Below, one piece after another: positions 1 to 5,810 of a DNA stretch of 5,810 nt. The position numbers and the translations under genes were made by a program. Below the pieces are notes generated by a model. That model was not told where the DNA came from and did not search any database. It saw only the letters and a program-made list of their open reading frames with translations. The stretch lies in assembly GCA_938002705.1 (NCBI GenBank), contig CALLAG010000066.1, forward strand, positions 1-5,810, written 5' to 3'. Every line of letters starts with the position of its first letter. Position 1 is the first letter of the stretch. Source of the DNA: an uncultured Saprospiraceae bacterium. GTDB taxonomy: Bacteria > Bacteroidota > Bacteroidia > Chitinophagales > Saprospiraceae.

Positions 1-233
1 TCATATTTCATAATTCGTATTGTATAGGTTGAGGCTTTTATTATAAAATGGAGATTAAAATTACTATATAAAAATGATTAATAGTCTAATGGGTATTATG
101 GACAATAGTTCTACGGGGGCTGAGTTATCTTGAGATTTGATATGACATTAGGGGTTATTAATAGCTCTCAGGATGAGACAGCATTAGTATATATTGTTAC
201 CTTCGTAATCAAACTATTACAGAATTTTTATAT
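1..233. other. Non-coding leader upstream of the operon
   Basis: No convincing coding region is visible here. All forward frames are cut by stops within short distances, and a short open frame that begins near 130 and runs into the next gene has no family character. The end of an upstream gene could at most lie in the first about 30 bases, before in-frame stops. An 8-base direct repeat (ATTAATAG at 77-84 and 157-164) is present, but in such AT-rich DNA it may be chance. The best candidate promoter box is TACCTTCG at 198-205, one mismatch from the Bacteroidota -7 consensus TAnnTTTG. It would place a transcript start about 20 bases before the ATG at 234, but I see no matching -33 TTG, so it is weak. 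Confidence 0.6.
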
Positions 234-1235
234 ATGCTCAAGACTATACTTCCCTTACTATTGCTCATTCTTCTGGGAGGCATCTATTTCTATACTAAAG
301 ATGATGCCCAAGATACTTCTATCAAGATAGAAGATAGAGACTTTATCGTAGCTGATAGAGAGATGATCGATATCATAGTCATTAAGAGGCCCGGTTATCC
401 ACAGATACATCTCAGTAAATCCAAAAATGGCTGGTTACTCAATCAAAGGAATAGAGCAAGTGATCACGTTGTCAAAAACTTACTTACAGTACTCACTAAG
501 ATGAAGTTAGACTATATCCCACCTAAGGCGACATATTCTAATATAATGAAGGATATAGACGAGTTAGGAATAGATGTCACCACTTATGATAAGGATGGCA
601 ATGTGTTATCGGATTTTATAGTAGGCAAAAATAATAATGTAGAAAGCGGCACATACTGTCTTAAGAAAGGCGCTAAGCAGCCTTATGTTATGATCCTGCC
701 TGCGGTCTCCGGTGGATTTAGAAATTATTTTACACTAAGAAATATAGACCTAAAAGACAAAATAATTTTTGATATAAATAGTGATGATATCGTCAAGATC
801 ACGATGGATTATAAGAAGAACAGAGTTAATTCATTTGTCGTCAGTAAGAAAGGCTCTCAATATGAAGTGAATCCTATAGTGCCATCCGCAACTTATACTG
901 AGCTCAATCAGAATCAGAATATCATAAGCGCTTATGTCAAAAGTTTCAAGAAATTAGGAGCAGAAAGTATTATGACTGGGAGACCCGGTATAGACTCGAT
1001 AAGCCGGACTATCCCATTTATAGAATTAGCTGTTGATATGGAAGATGGTTCTCAGGAGGGGTTTAGTTTCTATCCAGTTACGGACCATCTGGACGAAGGC
1101 GCTACTGTAAGGACAGTCGCTGATCTTAAGCAGATAGATAGATATTATATGTTCTCTACAGATGGAGAATGCTATACCGTACAGCATAGATTACTAAAGA
1201 ATCTTTTTAAACCTATAAGTTATTTTGGTCTTTAG
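234..1235 (+). CDS. DUF4340 domain-containing membrane-anchored protein
   Basis: A 333-residue protein that I recognise as a DUF4340 family member; its molecular function is unknown. Residues 3-20 form one hydrophobic segment (LPLLLLILLGG core), followed by a charged stretch, so the protein is probably anchored in the inner membrane with the rest in the periplasm. Family-like features follow in order: an F-x-V-x-D strand with Ile-rich repeat (37-50), a GWLLN strand (66-70), a helix with many Leu (80-92), LGIDVTTYDKDG (111-122), FIVGKNNNVESGTY (128-141), and the downstream segment ending in KDKIIFDI (174-181). Related DUF4340 proteins often sit beside GldF/GldG-type ABC exporter genes in Bacteroidota; none is visible here. 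It is instead first in an operon, and its last 11 bases overlap the next gene. The ATG at 234 is chosen because it directly precedes the membrane segment. There is no Shine-Dalgarno sequence, which is normal for this phylum. Family assignment is firm; role is not. Confidence 0.88.
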   Translation: MLKTILPLLLLILLGGIYFYTKDDAQDTSIKIEDRDFIVADREMIDIIVIKRPGYPQIHLSKSKNGWLLNQRNRASDHVVKNLLTVLTKMKLDYIPPKATYSNIMKDIDELGIDVTTYDKDGNVLSDFIVGKNNNVESGTYCLKKGAKQPYVMILPAVSGGFRNYFTLRNIDLKDKIIFDINSDDIVKITMDYKKNRVNSFVVSKKGSQYEVNPIVPSATYTELNQNQNIISAYVKSFKKLGAESIMTGRPGIDSISRTIPFIELAVDMEDGSQEGFSFYPVTDHLDEGATVRTVADLKQIDRYYMFSTDGECYTVQHRLLKNLFKPISYFGL

Positions 1236-2382
1236 AAATGTCATATTATTAATATCTATCAGCATAGTAGCAGTTGCACATAGTTATGCTCCTGCATGGG
1301 GATTTTATGGACATAGGAAGATCAATCGGATGGCAGTATTCACACTACCAGAAACGATCCTCCCTCTGTACAAAAAGAATATAGAATATCTCACAGAGCA
1401 TGCAGTAGATCCTGACAAGCGCAGGTATGCTACTAAGAACGAATTTGCAAGACATTATATAGATATAGATCACTGGGACACATTGCCCTTTAATAATGTA
1501 CCCAGGTTATACAAAGACGCCATACTCAAATTCGGTTCTCTAAAAGGCGTTACTGATAATGACACTACGACGATAGAATTCTCAGAAGAGTACCAGGATA
1601 ATGTCTATCAGAATTTATTATACGAATATAGATTTGATCCTGTAATCCCAATAGATCAAAAATCTATAGGTAACCTGATGGATATAGGTGGCGGTAGTTA
1701 TTCTGAAGTCTACTTCGATAATGATATAGTCAATTACGGAATATCGCCTTACTTCCTTGAGTACTTTTATGGTAGATTAATATATGCATTCAAGAAGAAA
1801 GACGTAGATCAGATACTGAAGGTAAGTGCTGATATAGGCCATTATATATCTGATGCTCACGTACCACTACATACGACGCTTAACTATAATGGTCAGCTCA
1901 CAGGACAGATAGGTATACACGCATTCTGGGAGAGCCGATTACCAGAATTATATGCTGATGAGTCATATGAATTTATAGTAGGTAGAGCAGAATATATAGA
2001 AGATATGAGAACTTATATATGGGATATTATCGCTACGAGTCATGCCTTACTACCTGAGGTATTAGCTAAGGAGCTTCTTATAAAACAAGAATTTCCTGAG
2101 GATAAGCAATTTTGTTTTGATGATAGATTGGGTAAGACAATATGGACACAATGTCCTGAGTATAGTAAAGCCTATCATGACTCCATGGGTGATATGGTAG
2201 AGTCACGTATGCAAGCATCCATATTGGCAGTCGGTAGTTTCTGGTATAGTGCATGGGTGGAGGCAGGTCAGCCAGACTTAGAAGTCATAGAGAATGTCGT
2301 CTTAGAAACTGATCAAGAAGCCAAAGAAAAATTAGATGCTGCTACCAACGATGGCAAAATATACGGACGAGAACATGAATAA
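1225..2382 (+). CDS. Secreted zinc-dependent phospholipase C / S1-P1 nuclease-type hydrolase
   Basis: A 385-residue exported metallohydrolase of the zinc-dependent phospholipase C/S1-P1 nuclease fold, which cleaves phosphoester bonds using a cluster of three zinc ions. Residues 1-24 are a signal peptide ending APA, so cleavage leaves Trp25 as the first residue of the mature enzyme, as these enzymes need for metal binding. Expected ligands are visible: Trp25, His30 (WGFYGH), Asp62 or Asp64 (AVDPDKRR), His77 (ARHYIDID), His206/Asp210/His216 (GHYISDAHVPLH) and His232/Glu236 (IHAFWE). The H-x3-D-x5-H and H-x3-E spacings match the family. Cys297 and Cys310 could form a disulfide. The C-terminal part (about 315-352, ending FWYSAWVEAGQPDL) is typical of the Bacteroidota branch. 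The start is TTG: an in-frame TAA lies at 1216-1218, and the first in-frame ATG (1330) would remove the signal peptide and Trp25. The start overlaps the previous gene by 11 bases, suggesting translational coupling. Whether the substrate is phospholipid, nucleic acid or another phosphoester cannot be told from sequence. Confidence 0.9.
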   Translation: MVFRNVILLISISIVAVAHSYAPAWGFYGHRKINRMAVFTLPETILPLYKKNIEYLTEHAVDPDKRRYATKNEFARHYIDIDHWDTLPFNNVPRLYKDAILKFGSLKGVTDNDTTTIEFSEEYQDNVYQNLLYEYRFDPVIPIDQKSIGNLMDIGGGSYSEVYFDNDIVNYGISPYFLEYFYGRLIYAFKKKDVDQILKVSADIGHYISDAHVPLHTTLNYNGQLTGQIGIHAFWESRLPELYADESYEFIVGRAEYIEDMRTYIWDIIATSHALLPEVLAKELLIKQEFPEDKQFCFDDRLGKTIWTQCPEYSKAYHDSMGDMVESRMQASILAVGSFWYSAWVEAGQPDLEVIENVVLETDQEAKEKLDAATNDGKIYGREHE

Positions 2383-3373
2383 AACGACAACTCAACACTC
2401 TAAGATAAGTCTCATCCTGAAAGGAGCAGCGATGGGGATCGCAGAAGTTATTCCGGGAGTGTCCGGAGGGACTATAGCATTCATCACAGGAATCTATCAA
2501 GATCTCATAGATACCATAAGTGGGGTAGATCAGAATACGATATCGGATGTGCTTAAGTTGAAGTTCAGCAAATTATGGGTATCGCTCAATGGGCCTTTTC
2601 TCTTATACTTGATCATAGGTATGGTAGGTGGTATATTGACTGGTGTATTCGGAGTAACCAAGTTATTAGAGACTTATCCAGAAGCTTTATGGGCTTTGTT
2701 TTTTGGACTTATCGTGGCATCTATACCATTGATGTTCAGTCAGATGAAAGATAAAAAGTGGTTACATCTCATGCCATTTATCATAGGGGCGACAATAGCA
2801 TATGTCATTACATCTATCAGTCCTGCTGAAGGGTCTACTAATCTGGCTTATATCTTTCTTGCTGGTGTCATCGCTATTAGTGCTTTTGTACTGCCAGGCA
2901 TATCAGGTAGTTTCATATTGCTTCTGATGGGACTATATACTGTTGTCATTCCGACGATTAAATCTTTCTTAGAGTCACCAGAGTTATCAGAGTTATTATT
3001 GATTGCTGTTTTTGCGTTAGGCTGCCTGACGGGACTTGCATTATTCTCGAGGATCGTCTCTGCGGCATTTAAGAATTATCATGATACGACGATTGCTATC
3101 ATGTCAGGATTTATGTTTGGCTCATTGAATAAAATATGGCCTTGGCGTAATCCCAGCTTGATACTCAATAAAGATACTAATGCATTCACCCCCATAGACG
3201 CAACGAATATCAATAACTTCTCTACAACAGACGAACATATCAAGATCGTCAAAGAATCCAATGTCCTTCCTATGGATTACTTCTCAGAGCCTTGCACTGT
3301 ATATGTGGTTGTGGCTTTTGTATTAGGTCTCCTGTTGGTATGGGGATTATATTCTATGCAGAAGAGGTCGTAG
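2375..3373 (+). CDS. DUF368 / PopT-type polyprenyl-phosphate transporter
   Basis: A 332-residue polytopic inner-membrane protein of the DUF368 family. Members of this family (PopT) have been shown experimentally in other bacteria to return undecaprenyl phosphate, the carrier lipid for peptidoglycan and other surface polymers, across the cytoplasmic membrane; the role here is inferred from family. Two related motifs mark an internal duplication: GAAMGIAEVIPGVSGGT (17-33) and GVIAISAFVLPGISGSF (164-180), each followed by a hydrophobic helix and G-[IL]-Y. The family signature SGFMFGSLNKIWPWR is at 244-258. Hydrophobic segments lie near 22-40, 75-92, 103-120, 131-147, 157-171, 177-193, 206-224, 238-250 and 307-326. 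The hydrophilic stretch 259-300, before the last helix, is a probable loop. An ATG at 2336 would add 13 residues, but the ATG at 2375 (ATGAATAA, overlapping the upstream stop by 8 bases) fits the usual family N-terminus and stop-start coupling. A purine-rich GGACGAG lies just before it. Family is certain; exact start is less so. Confidence 0.93.
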   Translation: MNKTTTQHSKISLILKGAAMGIAEVIPGVSGGTIAFITGIYQDLIDTISGVDQNTISDVLKLKFSKLWVSLNGPFLLYLIIGMVGGILTGVFGVTKLLETYPEALWALFFGLIVASIPLMFSQMKDKKWLHLMPFIIGATIAYVITSISPAEGSTNLAYIFLAGVIAISAFVLPGISGSFILLLMGLYTVVIPTIKSFLESPELSELLLIAVFALGCLTGLALFSRIVSAAFKNYHDTTIAIMSGFMFGSLNKIWPWRNPSLILNKDTNAFTPIDATNINNFSTTDEHIKIVKESNVLPMDYFSEPCTVYVVVAFVLGLLLVWGLYSMQKRS

Positions 3374-3429
3374 TTGAAGACCTTTGCGTCGATGTTTCCC
3401 CAATATGTAGTGTTAGAGAATGTCGAAAG

Positions 3430-3469
3430 GAAGGTCTGTGACTTCTCCAGTCAAGCAGGCCATTTCCTG
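3430..3469 (+). repeat. Cluster of short inverted repeats, possible 3' UTR fold
   Basis: Three small alternative hairpins can be drawn: GAAG-(G bulge)-TC pairing with GACTTC (3430-3445, 3-base loop); TGACT/AGTCA around TCTCC (3439-3453); and CAGG/CCTG around a six-base loop (3456-3469). In addition AGACCTT at 3378-3384 is the exact reverse complement of AAGGTCT at 3431-3437. The stems are short and partly exclude each other, and only a TTTT (3488-3491) follows at some distance. They may help end the operon transcript or protect its 3' end, but this is weak. Confidence 0.25.
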
Positions 3470-3552
3470 TCAAAAACTGTACCCAAATTTTAACATATTA
3501 ATAAATTAAATAATATTTATATATATTAAACACTATAGTTCACACTATTTCA

Positions 3553-3560
3553 TATATTTG
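3553..3560 (+). promoter_or_regulatory. Bacteroidota-type -7 promoter box (TATATTTG)
   Basis: TATATTTG is a perfect match to the TAnnTTTG -7 consensus of the Bacteroidota housekeeping sigma factor. Transcription would start about 5-8 bases downstream, near 3565-3568. This leaves a leader of roughly 14 bases before the ATG at 3581 and only a few before the ATG at 3572. No good -33 TTG is seen at the usual distance; the nearest is TTA at 3526-3528. The box lies in the AT-rich end of the spacer, immediately before a gene on the same strand. Confidence 0.6.
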
Positions 3561-3580
3561 TAATTAGTTATATGTTAATA

Positions 3581-5767
3581 ATGAAAACTAACACAATGCA
3601 AGGAAAACTACGAATATTCCTACTTGCAATCCTTTCTGTTGCCTGTATGAACACCATGTCAGCACAGAAATCTTTAATCAAAGCGCAAAAGCAGTATGAG
3701 CTTAAGGCATTTGATTTGGCTATTGAGAATGCTAAGAAAGCACTCGTTGATAAGCCTGACTGTGTGGATTGTCACAGTCTCATTGCAGAGTCTTTCCGCA
3801 TGATGAACCAGAATGTAGACGCTGCTATCTGGTACAGAAAGATGGAGAAGATGTCTGATCTTCCTCAAGACTATGCATTTAATTACGGTCTATTGCTCAA
3901 GAGAATGGGGCAGTATGATAAAGCTAAGCGTTATTTTGTAGAGTATGCAAGCGTAGATCCTGAGAAAGCTAATCTCTTCTCAGAGAGTTGTGATCTTGCT
4001 AAGACAATGCTTTCTGCAGAAATTGATTTCGAACTGAACCTCTATAACGCAAGTTCTAAGGTTACAGACTTTGGAGCGACATGCTTTAAAGATAATATCG
4101 TATTCAGCTCATTCAGAAAAGACTTCAAAAGATCTCTCGATAAGGTAAACAAGAGCCAGATTCAAGATGATAAGACTCAATTATTTAAGGGTAACCAAGG
4201 AATTACAGGTACGGTCAATAACGTAGATTTCTTGTTACCGGATAATATGGAATCGTTTGATTTTGGACCTGTACATTATGCACAATCAGCACCTATTGCT
4301 GCTGTAACTAAGAATAACTTTAGAGACGGAGAACAGCAGATATTCACTAACGACCTTGAGTTAGCATTATATACTGCAAGTGTATTACCAGATGGTTCAT
4401 TTAAGAACTTAGTACCATTTCCTTATAATGAGGTAGGTTATGCTACAGGTTTTGGAACTTTGAATCCTTCAGGAAAGATCATGTATTTCAGTTCTAACAG
4501 ACCTGGAGGTCAAGGTGGATTTGATATATATGTATCCTATAACAAAGGTGGTAAATGGACTTACCCAGAGAATCTTGGAGATAAGGTCAATACTCCTGGT
4601 AATGAAGTGACGCCTTTCTTTGATGGTGAGCAGTTATACTTCTCATCAGATTATATGATGGGATTAGGAGGCTTAGATGTATTCACTACAAAAGCCAACA
4701 ATGGCGCTTGGATGACACCATCTAATATGGGTAATGGCATCAATTCTCCAGAGGACGACTTCTATTTTACAAAACAAAATAACAAAGAAACATCGTACAT
4801 CACTTCTAACCGATTAGGTGGAAGAGGAAGTTACGATATATATATAATCAATAAAGCAGCAGATAGCAAGCCTGAAGAGTTGCTTGCAGAAGTTGTTAGT
4901 TTCGAAGATGTAATGCCCGCTGAGATTAACCTGGAAGAAGATCTCATCGAAGATAGAGGCATGACAGCATCGACAAAAAGTGTCAAGTATGATGATAGCG
5001 TGGACAATGTCTCAGTAAGTACAAGAACTGATGCATCTAAGGCTAATATCAAGAAAAACACTTCTCCTACTTCACTCCAAGATAATGAGATATCTAAAGA
5101 ATTTAAGAATGAAGATGGTGCATTAGACTTCAGTAAGATCCTACCTCCTAAAGCGGTAGATCTTAATGCAATGAACTCTAAGACAGTATCACTGGTAGGA
5201 GCCAAAAGAGTAGCTTATGGTGAAGTCATTAGGTCTAACAGCAATGTGTACTTCATCCAAGTTGCAGCATTATTTACATCACAAGCTAACATGAATACGT
5301 TCTCTGGATTGAACCATTTCGGTAGCTTGTACAAGTTCAGTCAGTCTAATGCCACTAAGGTGAAATTAGGTTACTTCTTAGATGAATATCAAGCTAAAGA
5401 TATTCTGAGACAGGTTAAGTCAATGGGTTATAATGATGCATTCATCACTTATGAGCCATTGAACACCTCTAATATGGAACTGGTAGAATTATCAAGCCAA
5501 TCTAATGATGTCACCTATGCAACGACAGGCGTAAGCTACAAAGTAAGATTAGCGTCTTACGAAGATCCTATCTGGTTCGATGTGAATAAAGTCAAAGGTA
5601 TCGGCGTCATCGAGCAATGGACTAAAGGTGACTGGACGATTTTTGTATTGAGTGGTTATGCTTCTCAAAACGAAGCCGAAAGAGCAAAACAAAATGCGAT
5701 CAACAAAGGCTACAAAGACGCTCAAGTTGTGATAGACAGAAACGGTATGTTAGAAAAGATAAACTAA
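3581..5767 (+). CDS. Exported TPR / PD40 / tandem-SPOR envelope protein
   Basis: A 728-residue exported protein likely to be periplasmic and bound to peptidoglycan. Domains in order: signal peptide (1 to about 28, ending TMSAQ); about three TPR helical pairs (31-63, 64-95, 98-130) for protein contacts; a PD40/WD40-like propeller region (about 170-425) with repeats KIMYFSSNRPGGQGGFDIY (299-317), QLYFSSDYMMGLGGLDVF (351-368) and SYITSNRLGGRGSYDIY (405-421), plus a degenerate NIVFSSFRKDF (172-182); a disordered linker, first acidic then Ser/Thr/Lys-rich (426-553); SPOR domain 1 (about 555-625, from VYFIQVAALFTS); SPOR domain 2 (about 652-718, from SYKVRLASYEDP). SPOR domains bind glycan strands stripped of stem peptides. 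TPR plus PD40 recalls PorE-type type IX secretion/envelope proteins, which normally end in an OmpA domain; that role is not proven here. ATG 3572 lies almost on the predicted transcript start, so 3581 is preferred; 3596 is also possible. Cys22 follows LSVA, which is a poor lipobox. Confidence 0.9.
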   Translation: MKTNTMQGKLRIFLLAILSVACMNTMSAQKSLIKAQKQYELKAFDLAIENAKKALVDKPDCVDCHSLIAESFRMMNQNVDAAIWYRKMEKMSDLPQDYAFNYGLLLKRMGQYDKAKRYFVEYASVDPEKANLFSESCDLAKTMLSAEIDFELNLYNASSKVTDFGATCFKDNIVFSSFRKDFKRSLDKVNKSQIQDDKTQLFKGNQGITGTVNNVDFLLPDNMESFDFGPVHYAQSAPIAAVTKNNFRDGEQQIFTNDLELALYTASVLPDGSFKNLVPFPYNEVGYATGFGTLNPSGKIMYFSSNRPGGQGGFDIYVSYNKGGKWTYPENLGDKVNTPGNEVTPFFDGEQLYFSSDYMMGLGGLDVFTTKANNGAWMTPSNMGNGINSPEDDFYFTKQNNKETSYITSNRLGGRGSYDIYIINKAADSKPEELLAEVVSFEDVMPAEINLEEDLIEDRGMTASTKSVKYDDSVDNVSVSTRTDASKANIKKNTSPTSLQDNEISKEFKNEDGALDFSKILPPKAVDLNAMNSKTVSLVGAKRVAYGEVIRSNSNVYFIQVAALFTSQANMNTFSGLNHFGSLYKFSQSNATKVKLGYFLDEYQAKDILRQVKSMGYNDAFITYEPLNTSNMELVELSSQSNDVTYATTGVSYKVRLASYEDPIWFDVNKVKGIGVIEQWTKGDWTIFVLSGYASQNEAERAKQNAINKGYKDAQVVIDRNGMLEKIN

Positions 5768-5810
5768 AGGAATATAAAAACTATAGATTAGTTAATTGAG
5801 AGCTCTACAT

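Larger units (their letters stand above)
3374..3580. other. Spacer between the operon and the SPOR-protein gene
   Basis: Two unlike halves. About 3374-3485 is relatively GC-rich (25 of 50 bases in 3421-3470 are G or C) and holds several short inverted repeats. About 3486-3571 is nearly all A and T and carries the promoter of the next gene. The frame of the upstream gene stays open for 39 codons after its TAG (to TAA at 3491-3493). The deduced peptide shows no family likeness, and the upstream protein already ends as expected, so I do not call a gene. No terminator with a clear T-run is visible. Confidence 0.6.

Noticed and set aside
77..164. Direct repeat ATTAATAG and the CTAATG/CATTAG inverted pair in the leader
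   Set aside because: Copies are 6-8 bases long in AT-rich sequence and are not flanked by further similarity, so no operator or attachment site can be argued.
130..330. 66-codon open frame starting in the leader and overlapping the DUF4340 gene
   Set aside because: It shares most of its length with a well-supported gene in another frame, and the protein has no recognisable features.
3638..3649. Possible lipoprotein signal (LSVAC) in the TPR/SPOR protein
   Set aside because: Ser at -3 does not fit a normal lipobox, and no Ser/Asp/Gly-type lipoprotein tail follows. Ordinary cleavage near TMSAQ fits better, though it cannot be excluded.
3761..3775. CxxCH (CVDCH) at residues 61-65 of the TPR/SPOR protein, resembling a c-type heme site
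   Set aside because: It lies at the turn between two TPR helices, is the only such motif, and no distal heme ligand context or cytochrome domain is visible. Coincidence in a TPR is the simpler reading.
4831..5205. 124-codon open frame on the minus strand inside the SPOR gene
   Set aside because: It is antisense to the low-complexity linker of a strong gene. Its deduced protein is Ser/Leu-rich with no domain, as expected of a shadow frame.
5768..5810. Search for a terminator after the SPOR gene
   Set aside because: Only a GAGCTC palindrome and AT-rich DNA are seen. There is no stem of useful length followed by T residues before the window ends.

Overview
The window reads as ordinary chromosomal DNA from a member of the Bacteroidota. 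The evidence is the protein families present (a DUF4340 protein, a zinc-dependent phospholipase C of the Bacteroidota secreted type, a DUF368 membrane protein, and a TPR/PD40/SPOR envelope protein), the AT-rich spacers, the lack of Shine-Dalgarno sequences, and a perfect TAnnTTTG promoter box before the last gene. I cannot fix the genus; a Saprospiria/Chitinophagia-like lineage is a guess from protein style only.

Layout: 1-233 is non-coding leader. 234-3373 is a tightly packed three-gene operon on the + strand: a membrane-anchored DUF4340 protein (234-1235), a secreted zinc phospholipase C/S1-P1-type hydrolase (1225-2382, TTG start, 11-base overlap with the gene before) and a DUF368/PopT-type polyprenyl-phosphate transporter (2375-3373, 8-base overlap). 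A 207-base spacer follows (3374-3580). Its first half is relatively GC-rich and able to fold; its second half is very AT-rich and holds the promoter of the next gene. 3581-5767 encodes a 728-residue exported protein with TPRs, PD40 propeller-type repeats, a disordered linker and two C-terminal SPOR domains. The last 43 bases (5768-5810) show nothing I can identify.

How the genes may work together: all four products are predicted to act at the inner membrane or in the periplasm. The operon couples a phosphoester-hydrolysing enzyme family to a carrier-lipid (undecaprenyl phosphate) transporter, which suggests an envelope lipid-phosphate theme. That link is inference from gene order only. The fourth gene appears to be its own transcription unit and looks like a peptidoglycan-binding scaffold related in architecture to the PorE-type TPR/PD40/OmpA proteins, with SPOR domains where OmpA would be.

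I see no mobile element, CRISPR array, RNA gene or defence system. The most notable points are the TTG start and exact signal-peptide cut that exposes the metal-binding Trp of the hydrolase, the gene combination of the operon, the tandem SPOR ending of the last protein, and a strong difference in isoleucine codon use between the genes.
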